NCBI RefSeq assembly: GCF_022352055.1
Contig: NZ_JAKRWM010000002.1
Location: 186,001-250,000 of the forward strand
Direction: 5' to 3'
Length of the DNA: 64,000 bases
Source of the DNA: Cohnella mopanensis
GTDB lineage: Bacteria > Bacillota > Bacilli > Paenibacillales > Paenibacillaceae
Shown one piece after another: positions 7,242 to 16,712 of the stretch (positions are counted from its first letter, which is position 1; every line of letters begins with the position of its first letter). The notes beneath the pieces were generated by a model. It made no database searches. It saw nothing but the letters and a program-made list of their open reading frames with translations, and had not been told where the DNA came from. The position numbers and the translations under genes are program-made.

Positions 7242-8417
7242 ATGAAATACGATTTCGACAAGAGAATCGATCGAACAGGTACGGCTTCGTACAAATGGGA
7301 TCAATCCGAAAAACTGTTCGGTCGAGCGGACATATTGCCGTTGTGGGTTGCGGATATGGATTTCGAAGCGCCCAAGGAAGTCGTAGAAGCGATAACGCGC
7401 AGAGCCGAGCATGGGATTTATGGTTACTCGGTACGAACGCATTCGTTCTACGACGCAATCGTCGGTTGGCTGGCGAAGCGGCATGGATGGACGATCAAGC
7501 AGGATTGGATTAGTTCCAGCCCAGGCGTAGTGCCCGCTCTGAGCCTTATGGTACTAGCGTTCACGGAGCCGGGAGACGGCATAATATTGCAATCGCCGGT
7601 GTATTATCCTTTCTATGATGTCATCAAAATGAATGGCCGTACCGTGGTCGACAACGCTCTGATTTTGAAGGATGGCCAGTATACGATCGATTTCGAGCTA
7701 TTGGAACAGCAAGCGAGCGCGGGTGCGAAAATGTTGCTATTGTGCTCTCCGCATAATCCAGGCGGTAGAGTCTGGAAGAAGGAAGAACTCGAACGCATCG
7801 GTGACATTTGCTCGAAATACAATGTGCTCGTTGTCGCGGACGAAATTCATCACGATCTTGTCTTTTCAGGGTACAAGCATATTCCGTATGCTTCGCTGTC
7901 GGAGACGCTCGCGAATCACTCCGTCACCTGTATTGCACCGAGCAAAACCTTCAACCTTGCGGGGTTGCAAGCGGCTTCCGTCATTATTCCGAACGAGGAA
8001 ATACGGCGCAAATACAATGCATTGCTTAAAACATTATCTATCCATATGGAGAGCTACTTCGGCTTAACGGCAATCGAGAGCAGCTATACGCACGGTGAAG
8101 AATGGTTAGACCAACTGCTCGAGTATTTGGAAGGCAACCTTAAAGCGCTTGTAGAATTTGCGGAGAAGCGCTTGCCGCAGGTCAAGGTAATTAAACCGGA
8201 AGGCACTTACTTGGCGTGGGTGGATTGCACGGCTATTTCCGAGAAACCGCAGGAGCTGAAGGAACTCATGTTCAATAAGGCGGGTGTCGCGTTCTCCGAG
8301 GGTTCCGTATTCGGTAAGCAAGGTGCCGGATATTTAAGAATTAATCTCGCTTGTCCTCGTTCTTTGCTTGTAGAGGCTTTGGAAAAATTCGAAGCTGCGG
8401 TAAATTCCGAATCTTAG
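7242..8417 (+). CDS. patB: MalY/PatB-type cystathionine beta-lyase (PLP C-S lyase)
   Basis: A 391-residue fold-type I PLP enzyme. Characteristic features are LPLWVADMDFEAP near the N-terminus, HNPGGR (171-176), the DEIHHDL segment with the PLP-contacting Asp (200-206) and the Schiff-base lysine K235 in APSKTFNLAG. The MalY/PatB group cleaves cystathionine to homocysteine, pyruvate and ammonia. Position directly after metA and metI under the same SAM riboswitch supports this role. It replaces the MetC found in some bacilli. It ends at a strong terminator. Confidence 0.9.
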   Translation: MKYDFDKRIDRTGTASYKWDQSEKLFGRADILPLWVADMDFEAPKEVVEAITRRAEHGIYGYSVRTHSFYDAIVGWLAKRHGWTIKQDWISSSPGVVPALSLMVLAFTEPGDGIILQSPVYYPFYDVIKMNGRTVVDNALILKDGQYTIDFELLEQQASAGAKMLLLCSPHNPGGRVWKKEELERIGDICSKYNVLVVADEIHHDLVFSGYKHIPYASLSETLANHSVTCIAPSKTFNLAGLQAASVIIPNEEIRRKYNALLKTLSIHMESYFGLTAIESSYTHGEEWLDQLLEYLEGNLKALVEFAEKRLPQVKVIKPEGTYLAWVDCTAISEKPQELKELMFNKAGVAFSEGSVFGKQGAGYLRINLACPRSLLVEALEKFEAAVNSES

Positions 8418-8439
8418 ACAGAATAAGACAAATAAAGAC

Positions 8440-8478
8440 AAAAATCCGCAAGAATATTCAGAATTCTTGCGGATTTTT
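8440..8478 (+). terminator. Terminator of the met operon
   Basis: A 16-bp perfect stem (AAAAATCCGCAAGAAT and its complement) around a 7-nt loop ends in TTTTT, just after patB. The A-run on the left may also allow function on the other strand. Confidence 0.85.
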
Positions 8479-8554
8479 GGTAAAATTGTCTATTCTGGTA
8501 ATCGGAAACATGCTACAATAATTCCAACTCAACCCTAGACAAGGATGATAGGAC

Positions 8555-9934
8555 GTGAATTTCCGAACGTTGGTCGACCGATTTACGCTAATCAGCAAGA
8601 TGATGCTCCCGGATCGCTCCCTGAAATATTTCCCTCCCGACTTCACGATGCGACGTCCAATCGTTTCTTTGTTGGACAAGCGCATGAAGCAAAGGAAGGA
8701 ATGTTACCTGATCTTGTTTCGTTTGGAATTCTCCCAATTGCAGCAGGAAGTCCCGGAAGAAGTCTGGAGTGGGCTGCAGGAGTGCGGTCGCAGGCATTTG
8801 CGTTTGTCCGTTATGATCACGTTCGGTGAGAATAAAGTCATTGCGATCGATCAGTTCGATAAAATGGATTTCGTGCTACTGCTAGAAGGGCGTAAACGCT
8901 CGGAGAAGGAACAGGAACGGTTAGTTCCTATAGAACTTAAGGCGAGTTTGGATAAGATTCGCAACGAGCTCGAGATAGGGCTAGCCGGCAACCAGCCGGA
9001 CTGGAGAAATAGCATGCGGGTAGTGACGGCATCCGTACCGATTCATTCGGATAACCCTCATCTTAGGACGGAACGTTTGCTATTCGAGAGTTATCAATCC
9101 GCGTTAGCGCTCGCAACCGGAGTTCTCACGCCTCAGATGGAAAATTTACGCAGGCAAATGGAGCAAGTGATTAATGAAGGATCGATCTCCGTTTTGGCGC
9201 AACCGATCATGAATTTAACGAGCGGCGACGTACATGGCTGGGAAATTTTAACCAGGGGACCCGTGGGTAGCGTCTTGCATTTGCCCGACGAATTGTTTCA
9301 ATTCGCCGCGCAAACGCGCTTGTTAAGCCGATTAGAGTTTCTCGTCGTTAAGAGAGCGCTAGAGGAAATCTCGGATAGAAATATTAAGGAGCCCGTATTT
9401 CTTAACGTAACGGCCATAACCTTATCTCACCCCTTGTTTTTATCCCATGTGTTGCAGTGCTTGAAGCAGCATCCTTCGCTCAGTCCGCAGCAAGTTTATT
9501 TTGAAATTACGGAACGCCATCAGATCACGAATTTAGATGCGATGCTCGATATTTTGCGTACCTACCGCTTACAAGGTTTCCGCTTCGCCGTAGACGATGC
9601 GGGTTCCGGATATTCCAGCTTACAATGGATCGGGGAGCTTGTCCCTGAACTGATTAAGATTGATCGATCGGTCATCCGCCACGTGGATCGGATCGCAATC
9701 AAGGAATCTCTGCTTCGCGCGATCGTAACAGCGGCCCGAGAGATTAAATGCGAAATCGTAGCCGAAGGCGTTGAGAGCGAAGAAGAAGCGGATATGCTCT
9801 TCAAGCTTGACGTCGACATGGGGCAAGGTTTTTATTTTGCAAGGCCCAATGTACTGCTGCACGAACACGAGAGGGACATGTTTAAGGAAACTAAAGTCCG
9901 AATTCAACATCGCCGTGGTATGGTCGCCTCTTAG
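8555..9934 (+). CDS. EAL-domain cyclic-di-GMP phosphodiesterase
   Basis: A 459-residue soluble protein. The first about 200 residues are a poorly recognisable regulatory part, possibly a degenerate GGDEF-like domain. The EAL domain spans about 205-440. Residues needed for catalysis are present: E230 (as EIL in HGWEILTRGP), N284 (FLNVTA), FEITE around 316-320, the Asp pair 347-348 (VDDAGSG), K368 (LIKID), E404 (AEGVES) and Q424 (GQGFYF). It should hydrolyse c-di-GMP to pGpG. It starts with GTG. A GGDEF gene lies just 1.3 kb downstream on the other strand. Confidence 0.88.
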   Translation: MNFRTLVDRFTLISKMMLPDRSLKYFPPDFTMRRPIVSLLDKRMKQRKECYLILFRLEFSQLQQEVPEEVWSGLQECGRRHLRLSVMITFGENKVIAIDQFDKMDFVLLLEGRKRSEKEQERLVPIELKASLDKIRNELEIGLAGNQPDWRNSMRVVTASVPIHSDNPHLRTERLLFESYQSALALATGVLTPQMENLRRQMEQVINEGSISVLAQPIMNLTSGDVHGWEILTRGPVGSVLHLPDELFQFAAQTRLLSRLEFLVVKRALEEISDRNIKEPVFLNVTAITLSHPLFLSHVLQCLKQHPSLSPQQVYFEITERHQITNLDAMLDILRTYRLQGFRFAVDDAGSGYSSLQWIGELVPELIKIDRSVIRHVDRIAIKESLLRAIVTAAREIKCEIVAEGVESEEEADMLFKLDVDMGQGFYFARPNVLLHEHERDMFKETKVRIQHRRGMVAS

Positions 9935-9953
9935 GTGACTACCACGGTGTTTT
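9911..9953 (+). terminator. Terminator overlapping the end of the EAL gene
   Basis: CCGTGGTA pairs with TACCACGG around the stop codon, followed by TGTTTTTA. The left arm lies inside the last codons of the EAL gene. Confidence 0.65.
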
Positions 9954-10015
9954 TATGTTAGGATGGGATAAGCGATCAAAAGTACTCTAGTCCCGTAAGA
10001 AGGAGGGTCCGAACA

Positions 10016-11152
10016 ATGAATCCAGTGGACCGGATTTTGGATGGTGCATTGCAAGGAAAACGACTGCAGCTTGAAGATATCGTAACTCTATACGAGAGCG
10101 ATGAGATAGAGAAGATGGGGCATGTGGCGAACCAGCTCATGTTAAGGAAACATCCCGAGCCCATTACGACGTTCGTTGTTGGACGGAATGTAAATTATAC
10201 GAACGTGTGTGACGTGTATTGCAGATTTTGTGCTTTTTACCGCGCGCCAGGCTCTAAGGAAGGCTATGTACTGCCGGATGAAATCATCTTGCAGAAAATT
10301 CAGGAAACGATGGATGTTGGCGGTACTGAAATCCTCATGCAAGGCGGAACGAATCCGGATCTGCCTTTTAGTTATTATTTGGATTTACTTCGCAAAATCA
10401 AGCAGCAATTTCCCGAGATTACGATGCACTCTTTCTCGCCGGCCGAGATTCGCAAGATGCAGGTTGTCGCCGGCAATATTCCAATCGAAGACGTCGTGCG
10501 CCAGCTTCATGAAGCAGGGCTTGATTCGTTGCCCGGCGGCGGCGCGGAAATTTTGGATGATCGGACCCGTAAAAAAATTAGCCGGTTGAAAGGATCTTGG
10601 CAAGATTGGATGGAAGTGATGACAACGGCGCACAAGATCGGAATGAATACGACAGCAACGATGGTTATCGGCTTTGGCGAGTCGATGGAAGAGAGAGCGT
10701 TGCATCTGTTGCGCGTTCGCGAAGCTCAAGATGAATGCTTGAACAATAACTATCCGTCCAAAGGATTCTTGGCATTCATTCCGTGGACATTCCAACCGGA
10801 GAACACGAACATGAAGCGGGAGAAAGCGACTCCCCAAGAATATTTGAAAACATTGGCGATCAGCCGGATCGCCCTTGATAATATCGATAATTTCCAATCT
10901 TCATGGGTTACGATGGGACCTGAAGTCGGCAAGTTATCGCTCTCTTACGGTTGTAACGATTTCGGCAGCACAATGATCGAGGAGAACGTCGTTTCGGCGG
11001 CGGGAACCACTCACAAGGTTAACATCGAACTTATTCTTAAGCTCATTCGCGAATGCGGCAAAATTCCCGTGCAGCGCGATACGAAATATAATACGATCAA
11101 GGTATACCACGAGAACGATACCGTTGCGAGAGATTACATCATGCAAAATTAA
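10016..11152 (+). CDS. mqnC: Cyclic dehypoxanthinyl futalosine synthase (menaquinone, futalosine pathway)
   Basis: A 378-residue radical-SAM enzyme. The cluster-binding cysteines are C65, C69 and C72 in NVCDVYCRFCAFYR, followed by GGTEILMQGGTNPDLPF and SLPGGGAEIL, all typical of MqnC. It converts dehypoxanthine futalosine to its cyclic form in the futalosine route to menaquinone. A good AAGGAGG site precedes the ATG. No other mqn gene is in the window, so it stands alone here. The presence of MqnC implies that this organism uses the futalosine rather than the classical Men route. Confidence 0.93.
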   Translation: MNPVDRILDGALQGKRLQLEDIVTLYESDEIEKMGHVANQLMLRKHPEPITTFVVGRNVNYTNVCDVYCRFCAFYRAPGSKEGYVLPDEIILQKIQETMDVGGTEILMQGGTNPDLPFSYYLDLLRKIKQQFPEITMHSFSPAEIRKMQVVAGNIPIEDVVRQLHEAGLDSLPGGGAEILDDRTRKKISRLKGSWQDWMEVMTTAHKIGMNTTATMVIGFGESMEERALHLLRVREAQDECLNNNYPSKGFLAFIPWTFQPENTNMKREKATPQEYLKTLAISRIALDNIDNFQSSWVTMGPEVGKLSLSYGCNDFGSTMIEENVVSAAGTTHKVNIELILKLIRECGKIPVQRDTKYNTIKVYHENDTVARDYIMQN

Positions 11153-11167
11153 TGGAATGCCAGACAA

Positions 11168-11203
11168 AAAAAGCTCCGTCTCAAACTTGAGACGGAGCTT
11201 TTT
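11168..11203. terminator. Bidirectional terminator between mqnC and the GGDEF gene
   Basis: A perfect 17-bp stem (AAAAAGCTCCGTCTCAA and complement) with a 2-nt centre, A-run on one side and T-run on the other, between convergent genes. Confidence 0.88.
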
Positions 11204-11213
11204 GTCGGTTGTT

Positions 11214-12317
11214 TCACACCTCTGCGAGACGAGGAGAGGCGACTACGGTTCTGTTTTTGCCGGAATGCTTCGCTTCGTATAGCGCTGAATCCGCTCTTAG
11301 AAAGAGTTCTTCTTTGCCCATTCCGGGGGAATAGGGGTTGAGTCCGATGCTGACGGTCACATTCAGCCCATTAAGGGCATCGTGATGGGTGGAGGCGATG
11401 GAGCTGCGAATATCCTCTACCAAGTCGTGCACCTCTTGAAAGCTTTTTTCGGTAAACAGAATAACGAATTCCTCGCCGCCGTACCGAGCGACGAAATCGT
11501 TGCTACCTGTTTTCGACCGGGCGATGGAAGCGACTTTCTGGAGCACTTCGTCTCCCGCTTTATGGCCGTAAGTGTCGTTGACTTTCTTGAAGTTATCGAT
11601 GTCCAGTATGGCAAGGTGCAGAGACAGCCCGCCATTGTCGGCTTGTTCTACAAGATGATCCTTATATTCATGATAAGCCATATGGTTGTATGTGTCGGTA
11701 AGTGCGTCGGTTTTGGCAAGCTTGTCCATAAGGATGGTACGAACGAGCAACTCCTGATTGGATTCGTACGATGTGCGCAAGTGCATGAACGCTTCTCGTC
11801 CACGCGCCAATACTCCGAAAGCAATACCGCTATAGATGAACAATATTCCAGCCATCGCAATGGCTCCAATGGATGAGATGCTCTCATGAATATCTGGATC
11901 TAGAAGATACAAAGAGAAGAAGGCAATTCCCGTATTTATAATGGCGTACAGCAGCTTCTTATATTGGAAATAAAAAATACTGATCATGATGGGGAAAAAC
12001 AGAAAGAAAAGGAGATACTCCAAAGAGGAATGAATGCTTGTAATCGTAACGGTGATTAAAGTAGCGGATGTAATCAGCACATAATCATGATGTTTCTTCA
12101 GTAACCGCACACTGGACTCCGCAAGGATAACAATCACGATCAAAATGAGGGTAGGCTTGACAATGTAAAGCCTGACGAACTCTTCTGTCGGAACTTTAGT
12201 GATTTGTAAGAACATGCACTCCAATGCGACGGATAGCACCAATACACACCAGAAGCTTGTAAGAAGTAAACGATTCCAACGTTCTTGATTAATTCCCAAA
12301 GAAGGAAAAGACAACAT
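11214..12317 (-). CDS. Membrane-bound GGDEF diguanylate cyclase
   Basis: A 367-residue protein with about five or six N-terminal membrane helices (roughly residues 15-170), then a GGDEF domain (about 200-360). The active-site motif is GGEEF at 280-284, preceded by DIDNFKKVNDTYGH, so it should make c-di-GMP from two GTP. The RxxD product-inhibition site expected just before the motif reads GSND, so feedback inhibition is probably absent. AAAGGAAG lies before the ATG. It is likely an antagonist of the nearby EAL protein. Confidence 0.9.
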   Translation of the reverse strand: MLSFPSLGINQERWNRLLLTSFWCVLVLSVALECMFLQITKVPTEEFVRLYIVKPTLILIVIVILAESSVRLLKKHHDYVLITSATLITVTITSIHSSLEYLLFFLFFPIMISIFYFQYKKLLYAIINTGIAFFSLYLLDPDIHESISSIGAIAMAGILFIYSGIAFGVLARGREAFMHLRTSYESNQELLVRTILMDKLAKTDALTDTYNHMAYHEYKDHLVEQADNGGLSLHLAILDIDNFKKVNDTYGHKAGDEVLQKVASIARSKTGSNDFVARYGGEEFVILFTEKSFQEVHDLVEDIRSSIASTHHDALNGLNVTVSIGLNPYSPGMGKEELFLRADSALYEAKHSGKNRTVVASPRLAEV

Positions 12318-12434
12318 AAGGACTTCCTTTCACGATCAAACTCCATAAAATATACCATAACTAACAACCCATCGTATATCCCTTTTTGGGCCACCATATA
12401 GTAAGTATCAAGCTTGGATGTTGGAGGTGTGGAA

Positions 12435-13328
12435 TTGAAGAGGGTACAATTCGTTGTGGAGCACGGAACCGATCAGCCTTCAATGGAGCGGCTTGCGGGC
12501 ATGCTGAACCGAACTTTAGTGGGGACGGAAAACCCGGTGGATAGCGTTGAGTGGGAGTTGTCCCGGGAAGACGGGATGATCCGCTGCCAATTCCCTATAG
12601 GTCCCGCACCGGAAAATAAGAAGAGCTACTGCGACAGAGTGGGGCGAGTGCTGGCGGAATACACATTATCGGACCAGGAGCCTGCGTTGCTTCGCGATTT
12701 GTTCCAAATTCGCTTTGGATTCAAGGATGAAGTGGAGATGGATGCTCTGATCGCGGAAGCCGTTTCTTTAATGGACGGCGAACCGGACATCGAGGAAGCG
12801 TGGATGGGACGTGGCAGAGAACGTCGCCTACAGAAGCTGGCTACTCGGTTCTCCCATTACTTAGAAGAACATGAACGACTTCATTTGGATGGATTTCTGC
12901 GCTTCAGATTAGGGGACTATCGCGCGGAAGTGCAGGAAGCGGCTGAAACGGCAATCGAAGAGAGAATGATGGAGAGGCAGTATCAGGAATTCATGACTTT
13001 GCTTAAGTCGATGGTCGAGTGGCAAGAGACGCGAACGTCCACCGTGCATGTTTTGCATTCGGGAGGGCACGCGTTTCGATTGCTGGACGAGGAAATGCGT
13101 CCTCTTGAGCAAGACGCCGTCGAAGAGATGTCGGGTTCCTCCAGCCTTAAATTTCAGGAGGTACAAGAAGAGCAGGAAGAAGAAAGCCGGGTTGTGAGCC
13201 GTCTGCTGGCCGCTTCTCCCCGTCAACTGTACATCCATACTCCCGAACCGGAATCTCAGGTCATCCGAACCATTATAGGCATATTCGGCGATAGGGCTGC
13301 ATTATACCCGGATTTGCCGGCTCATTAA
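12435..13328 (+). CDS. ytxC: YtxC-like sporulation-associated protein
   Basis: A 297-residue soluble protein. The TTG start is chosen because GGAGG lies 7 nt upstream. The start MKRVQFVVEHG, a central HLDGFLRFRLGDYRAEV segment and a C-terminal LYIHTPEPESQVIRTI segment agree with the YtxC family, whose gene lies directly before thrS in Bacillus subtilis as well. That synteny is the main support for the name. The biochemical role of YtxC is unknown. Confidence 0.82.
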   Translation: MKRVQFVVEHGTDQPSMERLAGMLNRTLVGTENPVDSVEWELSREDGMIRCQFPIGPAPENKKSYCDRVGRVLAEYTLSDQEPALLRDLFQIRFGFKDEVEMDALIAEAVSLMDGEPDIEEAWMGRGRERRLQKLATRFSHYLEEHERLHLDGFLRFRLGDYRAEVQEAAETAIEERMMERQYQEFMTLLKSMVEWQETRTSTVHVLHSGGHAFRLLDEEMRPLEQDAVEEMSGSSSLKFQEVQEEQEEESRVVSRLLAASPRQLYIHTPEPESQVIRTIIGIFGDRAALYPDLPAH

Positions 13329-13362
13329 GATCGTGTAAGCCCGAGAATAAGCTGTGGCGATC

Positions 13363-13392
13363 TTGACTTGTGTTGTATAAAATAGTTATAAT
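13363..13392 (+). promoter_or_regulatory. Sigma-A promoter of thrS
   Basis: TTGACT (13363) and a perfect TATAAT (13387) with 18-nt spacing lie directly before the T-box leader. Confidence 0.7.
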
Positions 13393-13398
13393 ATTCGA

Positions 13399-13684
13399 TA
13401 GCAATCCACATTCAGAAGCGATGAAAAAGACAGCGACGCCCGAACTGGACGGATCAGAGAGAGGAACCTAGGCTGCAAGTTCCTTCCGATACCAACTGGC
13501 GTTGACCCCTTTCGAGCTGCGAGGATGAATTCGCGATCACCAATGATGGCGTTAGTATTCTTCGTCGGGTCATGACCGTTATATCATGCCAGAGGACCGG
13601 TAATACATTTGTCGGTTAATGGAGGGTGGAACCACGGGCCGCATACAGAGCACCCGTCCCTTTCGGGACGAGGTGTTTTTTTGT
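13399..13684 (+). promoter_or_regulatory. T-box riboswitch (threonine) of thrS
   Basis: The leader shows the AGAGAG distal bulge, the GGCTGCAAG apical loop of stem I, the T-box core AGGGTGGAACCACG (13623-13636) and a terminator (CACC-CGTCCC with its complement, followed by seven Ts) ending near 13682. The likely specifier codon is ACC (Thr) at 13491-13493 on the 3' side of stem I, followed by a purine as usual. Uncharged tRNA-Thr should favour the antiterminator and allow thrS expression. Confidence 0.93.
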
Positions 13685-13715
13685 TTCCCATAAACCTAAT
13701 GAGGAGGTACTGGAA

Positions 13716-15656
13716 ATGTCAGTTCAAGTGAAATTACCGGATGGCGCGGTTCGGACTTATGATGCCGGAGTAACGATCGAAGATGTTGCGTTCTCGATCA
13801 GCCCGGGACTTAAGAAAGTAGCTGTCGTTGGCAAAGTAGATGGTAAGGTGGTGGATTTGAATACACCTATCATGAACGATGTGGCGTTGGAGATCGTAAC
13901 TCTCGACAATGCCGACGGGTTAGAGGTTATGCGACATAGTACCGCTCACTTATTAGCGCAAGCGATTAAGCGCGTATATGGAACGGACAATGTAAAGCTT
14001 GGGATCGGGCCGGTTATCGAAGACGGCTTTTATTACGACATCGATATGGAACAGTCCATTACCCCGGAAGATTTGGCGGTTATCGAGAAAGAAATGGACA
14101 AAATCGTTAAGGAGAACCTTCCGATCGTCAGACGGGAAGTTAGCCGTGAAGAGGCTCTGCGCATATTCGAAGAGATCGCCGATCCGCTTAAGCTTGAGTT
14201 GATTCGCGACTTACCTGAGGGCGTCGCCATCACGATCTATGATCAAGGGGAGTTTTTCGATCTCTGCCGCGGTCCGCACTTGCCATCGACCGGCCGGATT
14301 AAATCCTTCAAGCTGCTTAGCGTAGCTGGCGCTTACTGGCGCGGAGACAGCAAGAACAAAATGCTGCAGCGGATTTACGGCACTGCGTTCGCGAAGAAAG
14401 CTGAGCTGGACGAACATCTTCATTTCTTGGAAGAAGCTAAGAAACGCGACCACCGTAAGCTTGGGCGCGATTTGAAGATGTTTACGTTCTCCCGAGAAGT
14501 AGGCCAAGGGTTACCGCTATGGCTTCCGTACGGCGCGAAGCTGCGTCAAACTCTGGAACGTTATATCGTCGATCTTGAGGAAAGACTCGGTTATACTCAC
14601 GTATACACCCCTGTGCTCGCTAATGTTGAGCTATATAAAACTTCCGGGCATTGGGAGCATTACCAAGAAGACATGTTCCCTAAGATGATCTTGGACAATG
14701 AAGAATTAGTGCTTCGTCCGATGAACTGCCCGCATCACATGATGGTATACAAAAGCGACATGCGCAGTTATCGGGATCTTCCTGTTCGCATCGCCGAGTT
14801 AGGAACCATGCACCGCTATGAAATGTCCGGAGCTCTAACTGGATTGCATCGCGTTCGCGCAATGACGTTAAACGATGCCCATATTTTCTGCCGTCTCGAT
14901 CAGATTAAGGAAGAGTTCACTCGCGTCGTCAATCTGATTCGCCAAGTGTACGAGGATTTCGGCATTAAGGAATACCGCTTCCGTCTTTCTTATCGGGATC
15001 CTAAGGATACCGAGAAATACTGGCCGGACGATGAAATGTGGGAAACTTCGCAGCGGATGCTGCGCGAGGTCGTAGAAGAGCTCGATTTGCCGTTCTTCGA
15101 AGCGGAAGGCGAAGCGGCGTTCTACGGGCCGAAGCTGGACGTGCAAATTAAGACGGCGTTAGGAAAAGAAGAAACGCTATCGACAGCGCAGCTTGATGTG
15201 TTGTTGCCGGAACGTTTCCAATTGGAATACGTCGGCGACGATGGCAAAAAACATCGCCCGGTCGTTATTCACCGGGGAATTATAAGCACGATGGAACGTA
15301 TGACCGCGTTCTTGTTGGAAAATTTCGCGGGCGCATTGCCGCTATGGCTGACCCCGGTACAAGCGAAGCTTATTCCGGTTAACCCGATTTACGAGCCATA
15401 TGTTAAAGAAGTAGCTGAGAAGCTTCAACGGGCCGGCGTTCGCGTAGAGTCGGATATGCGTAATGAAAAGCTGGGATACAAAATTCGCGAAGCTCAACTG
15501 GAGAAAATTCCTTACATGCTCGTCATTGGCGAGAATGAGTCCTTAAACGGAACCGTTTCGGTTCGTCGCCGTGGCGAAGGGGATTTAGGAACTCAAGCTA
15601 TCGATGAATTCGTGGCGCGCATAACGGGCGAAATCGCATCGAAACGAATCGACTAA
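13716..15656 (+). CDS. thrS: Threonyl-tRNA synthetase
   Basis: A 646-residue class II synthetase of normal length with TGS, second additional (editing), catalytic and anticodon-binding domains in order. Recognisable motifs include [12 protein letters not shown] (editing domain), RPMNCPHHM with the zinc cysteine, HRYEMSGAL and [14 protein letters not shown]. The start [10 protein letters not shown] has GGAGG 9 nt upstream. An upstream in-frame extension would run through the T-box and is rejected. Expression is controlled by the T-box leader. Confidence 0.97.
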   Translation: MSVQVKLPDGAVRTYDAGVTIEDVAFSISPGLKKVAVVGKVDGKVVDLNTPIMNDVALEIVTLDNADGLEVMRHSTAHLLAQAIKRVYGTDNVKLGIGPVIEDGFYYDIDMEQSITPEDLAVIEKEMDKIVKENLPIVRREVSREEALRIFEEIADPLKLELIRDLPEGVAITIYDQGEFFDLCRGPHLPSTGRIKSFKLLSVAGAYWRGDSKNKMLQRIYGTAFAKKAELDEHLHFLEEAKKRDHRKLGRDLKMFTFSREVGQGLPLWLPYGAKLRQTLERYIVDLEERLGYTHVYTPVLANVELYKTSGHWEHYQEDMFPKMILDNEELVLRPMNCPHHMMVYKSDMRSYRDLPVRIAELGTMHRYEMSGALTGLHRVRAMTLNDAHIFCRLDQIKEEFTRVVNLIRQVYEDFGIKEYRFRLSYRDPKDTEKYWPDDEMWETSQRMLREVVEELDLPFFEAEGEAAFYGPKLDVQIKTALGKEETLSTAQLDVLLPERFQLEYVGDDGKKHRPVVIHRGIISTMERMTAFLLENFAGALPLWLTPVQAKLIPVNPIYEPYVKEVAEKLQRAGVRVESDMRNEKLGYKIREAQLEKIPYMLVIGENESLNGTVSVRRRGEGDLGTQAIDEFVARITGEIASKRID

Positions 15657-15671
15657 GTTGTAATTGATTGG

Positions 15672-15712
15672 GCCTATGTGTAGATCTGAACGGATCTGCT
15701 CATAGGCTTTTT
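15672..15712 (+). terminator. Terminator of thrS
   Basis: GCCTATG pairs with CATAGGC, with an AGATC/GATCT inner stem, followed by TTTTTA, about 15 bp after the thrS stop. Confidence 0.8.
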
Positions 15713-15842
15713 ATATGAAATGAAATAAATAATGAGATGGTGTCGTTTATTTCCTATTAAATGGTAATTATTCTCTTTTTATCGAGTTTGTGATAGAATG
15801 ATAATACTTCAAATATGCATCCGTTTAGGAGTGGCTGGATAC

Positions 15843-16364
15843 ATGAACTTCCTTCGTGATTCTCATTTTCCGGAAGCGTTCTGGTCAGAAGATGAAGTAT
15901 TGTGCGAGCTGTATTCTCAGATGTTGAAAGTCGTACGACACAAGCTGTGGCACAAGAACGATGCAGGTGACGTTGTCCAAGAAGCTTGGGTGCGTATCCT
16001 TGAGAAACAATCCACGTTGCGCCACAAAGATAAACTCATCCCTTGGGCTAAGGCGATTGCCTATAACCTGGCTTCGAATGCAAATCGGGCAAGGCGCCAT
16101 GAGCTTATCTACGATCATTCGGAGCATGAGCTCGCAGATACGAAGTCTGTCTTTGATCCGGTGTCGATGATGGAGCTTTCCGATTTATTGGGACAGTTGG
16201 ATCCGGTTACAAGAACTCTGCTTCTGTATAAGTTTTATTATGGGTTGAAGGATGCCGAGATTGCCACGGCTTTGCAATTGCCGGTCGGTACGGTGAAAGC
16301 CAGAATTCATAGAGGCAAAGCGAGATTGAAGACGCAAGTAGAAAACGAAGATCGACATACATAA
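15843..16364 (+). CDS. ECF-type RNA polymerase sigma factor
   Basis: A 173-residue sigma-70-family protein with region 2 (DAGDVVQEAWVRILEK, about residues 40-60) and region 4 (LDPVTRTLLLYKFYYGLKD, then a helix-turn-helix with GTVKARIHRGKARL). It directs RNA polymerase to a small regulon. No transmembrane anti-sigma gene follows, only a small SASP-like gene. The start at 15843 (MNFLRDSHF) has TAGGAG 11 nt upstream. A GTG four codons earlier is also possible. Confidence 0.85.
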   Translation: MNFLRDSHFPEAFWSEDEVLCELYSQMLKVVRHKLWHKNDAGDVVQEAWVRILEKQSTLRHKDKLIPWAKAIAYNLASNANRARRHELIYDHSEHELADTKSVFDPVSMMELSDLLGQLDPVTRTLLLYKFYYGLKDAEIATALQLPVGTVKARIHRGKARLKTQVENEDRHT

Positions 16365-16409
16365 TCCAAATCCTCTCTGCCCATGCTATTCGTGGAGGTG
16401 AGGAAGACA

Positions 16410-16541
16410 ATGGCAAAGAACAAAAAGCAAAAACTTGGTCAAAACGATGCCTACCAAGCGGAGTTTGCGTCGGAATCGAATGTGAGCAACAACACACAGA
16501 ATAAAGCTGCTCAGAAAAAATCAAATTCGTCCGATCGCTAG
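16410..16541 (+). CDS. Small gamma-type acid-soluble spore protein (SASP)
   Basis: A 43-residue, Asn/Gln/Lys/Ser-rich protein with no hydrophobic segment. Its segment NDAYQAEFASESN matches the repeated EFASET-type unit of gamma-type SASPs such as SspE, which act as an amino-acid store in spores. A strong GGAGGTGAGGAAG site precedes the ATG and a terminator follows. It lies 45 bp after the sigma-factor gene. The short length means that the family call is good but not certain. Confidence 0.75.
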   Translation: MAKNKKQKLGQNDAYQAEFASESNVSNNTQNKAAQKKSNSSDR

Positions 16542-16615
16542 AGCCATAGCGAAAATGCGTTAGATTCATGTTATGTTTCTGTGAAGAAAAACCAATCAAA
16601 TGACATTTTTTGTGG

Positions 16616-16643
16616 AAAGGGACCTCGCGGTCCCTTTCTTTTT
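16616..16643 (+). terminator. Terminator after the SASP gene
   Basis: AAAGGGACC and GGTCCCTTT pair perfectly around TCGC, followed by CTTTTTG. Confidence 0.85.
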
Positions 16644-16712
16644 GTCGATTTTCGGTATATAATGTTAGAAAAACTAACGCGGTTTTAAGAGCGGCGTGCG
16701 GAGTGATGAGAG

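Noticed and set aside
13626-13715. Upstream in-frame extension of thrS
   Set aside because: The extension would translate the T-box and terminator. The ATG at 13716 has a proper GGAGG site and matches the normal N-terminus.
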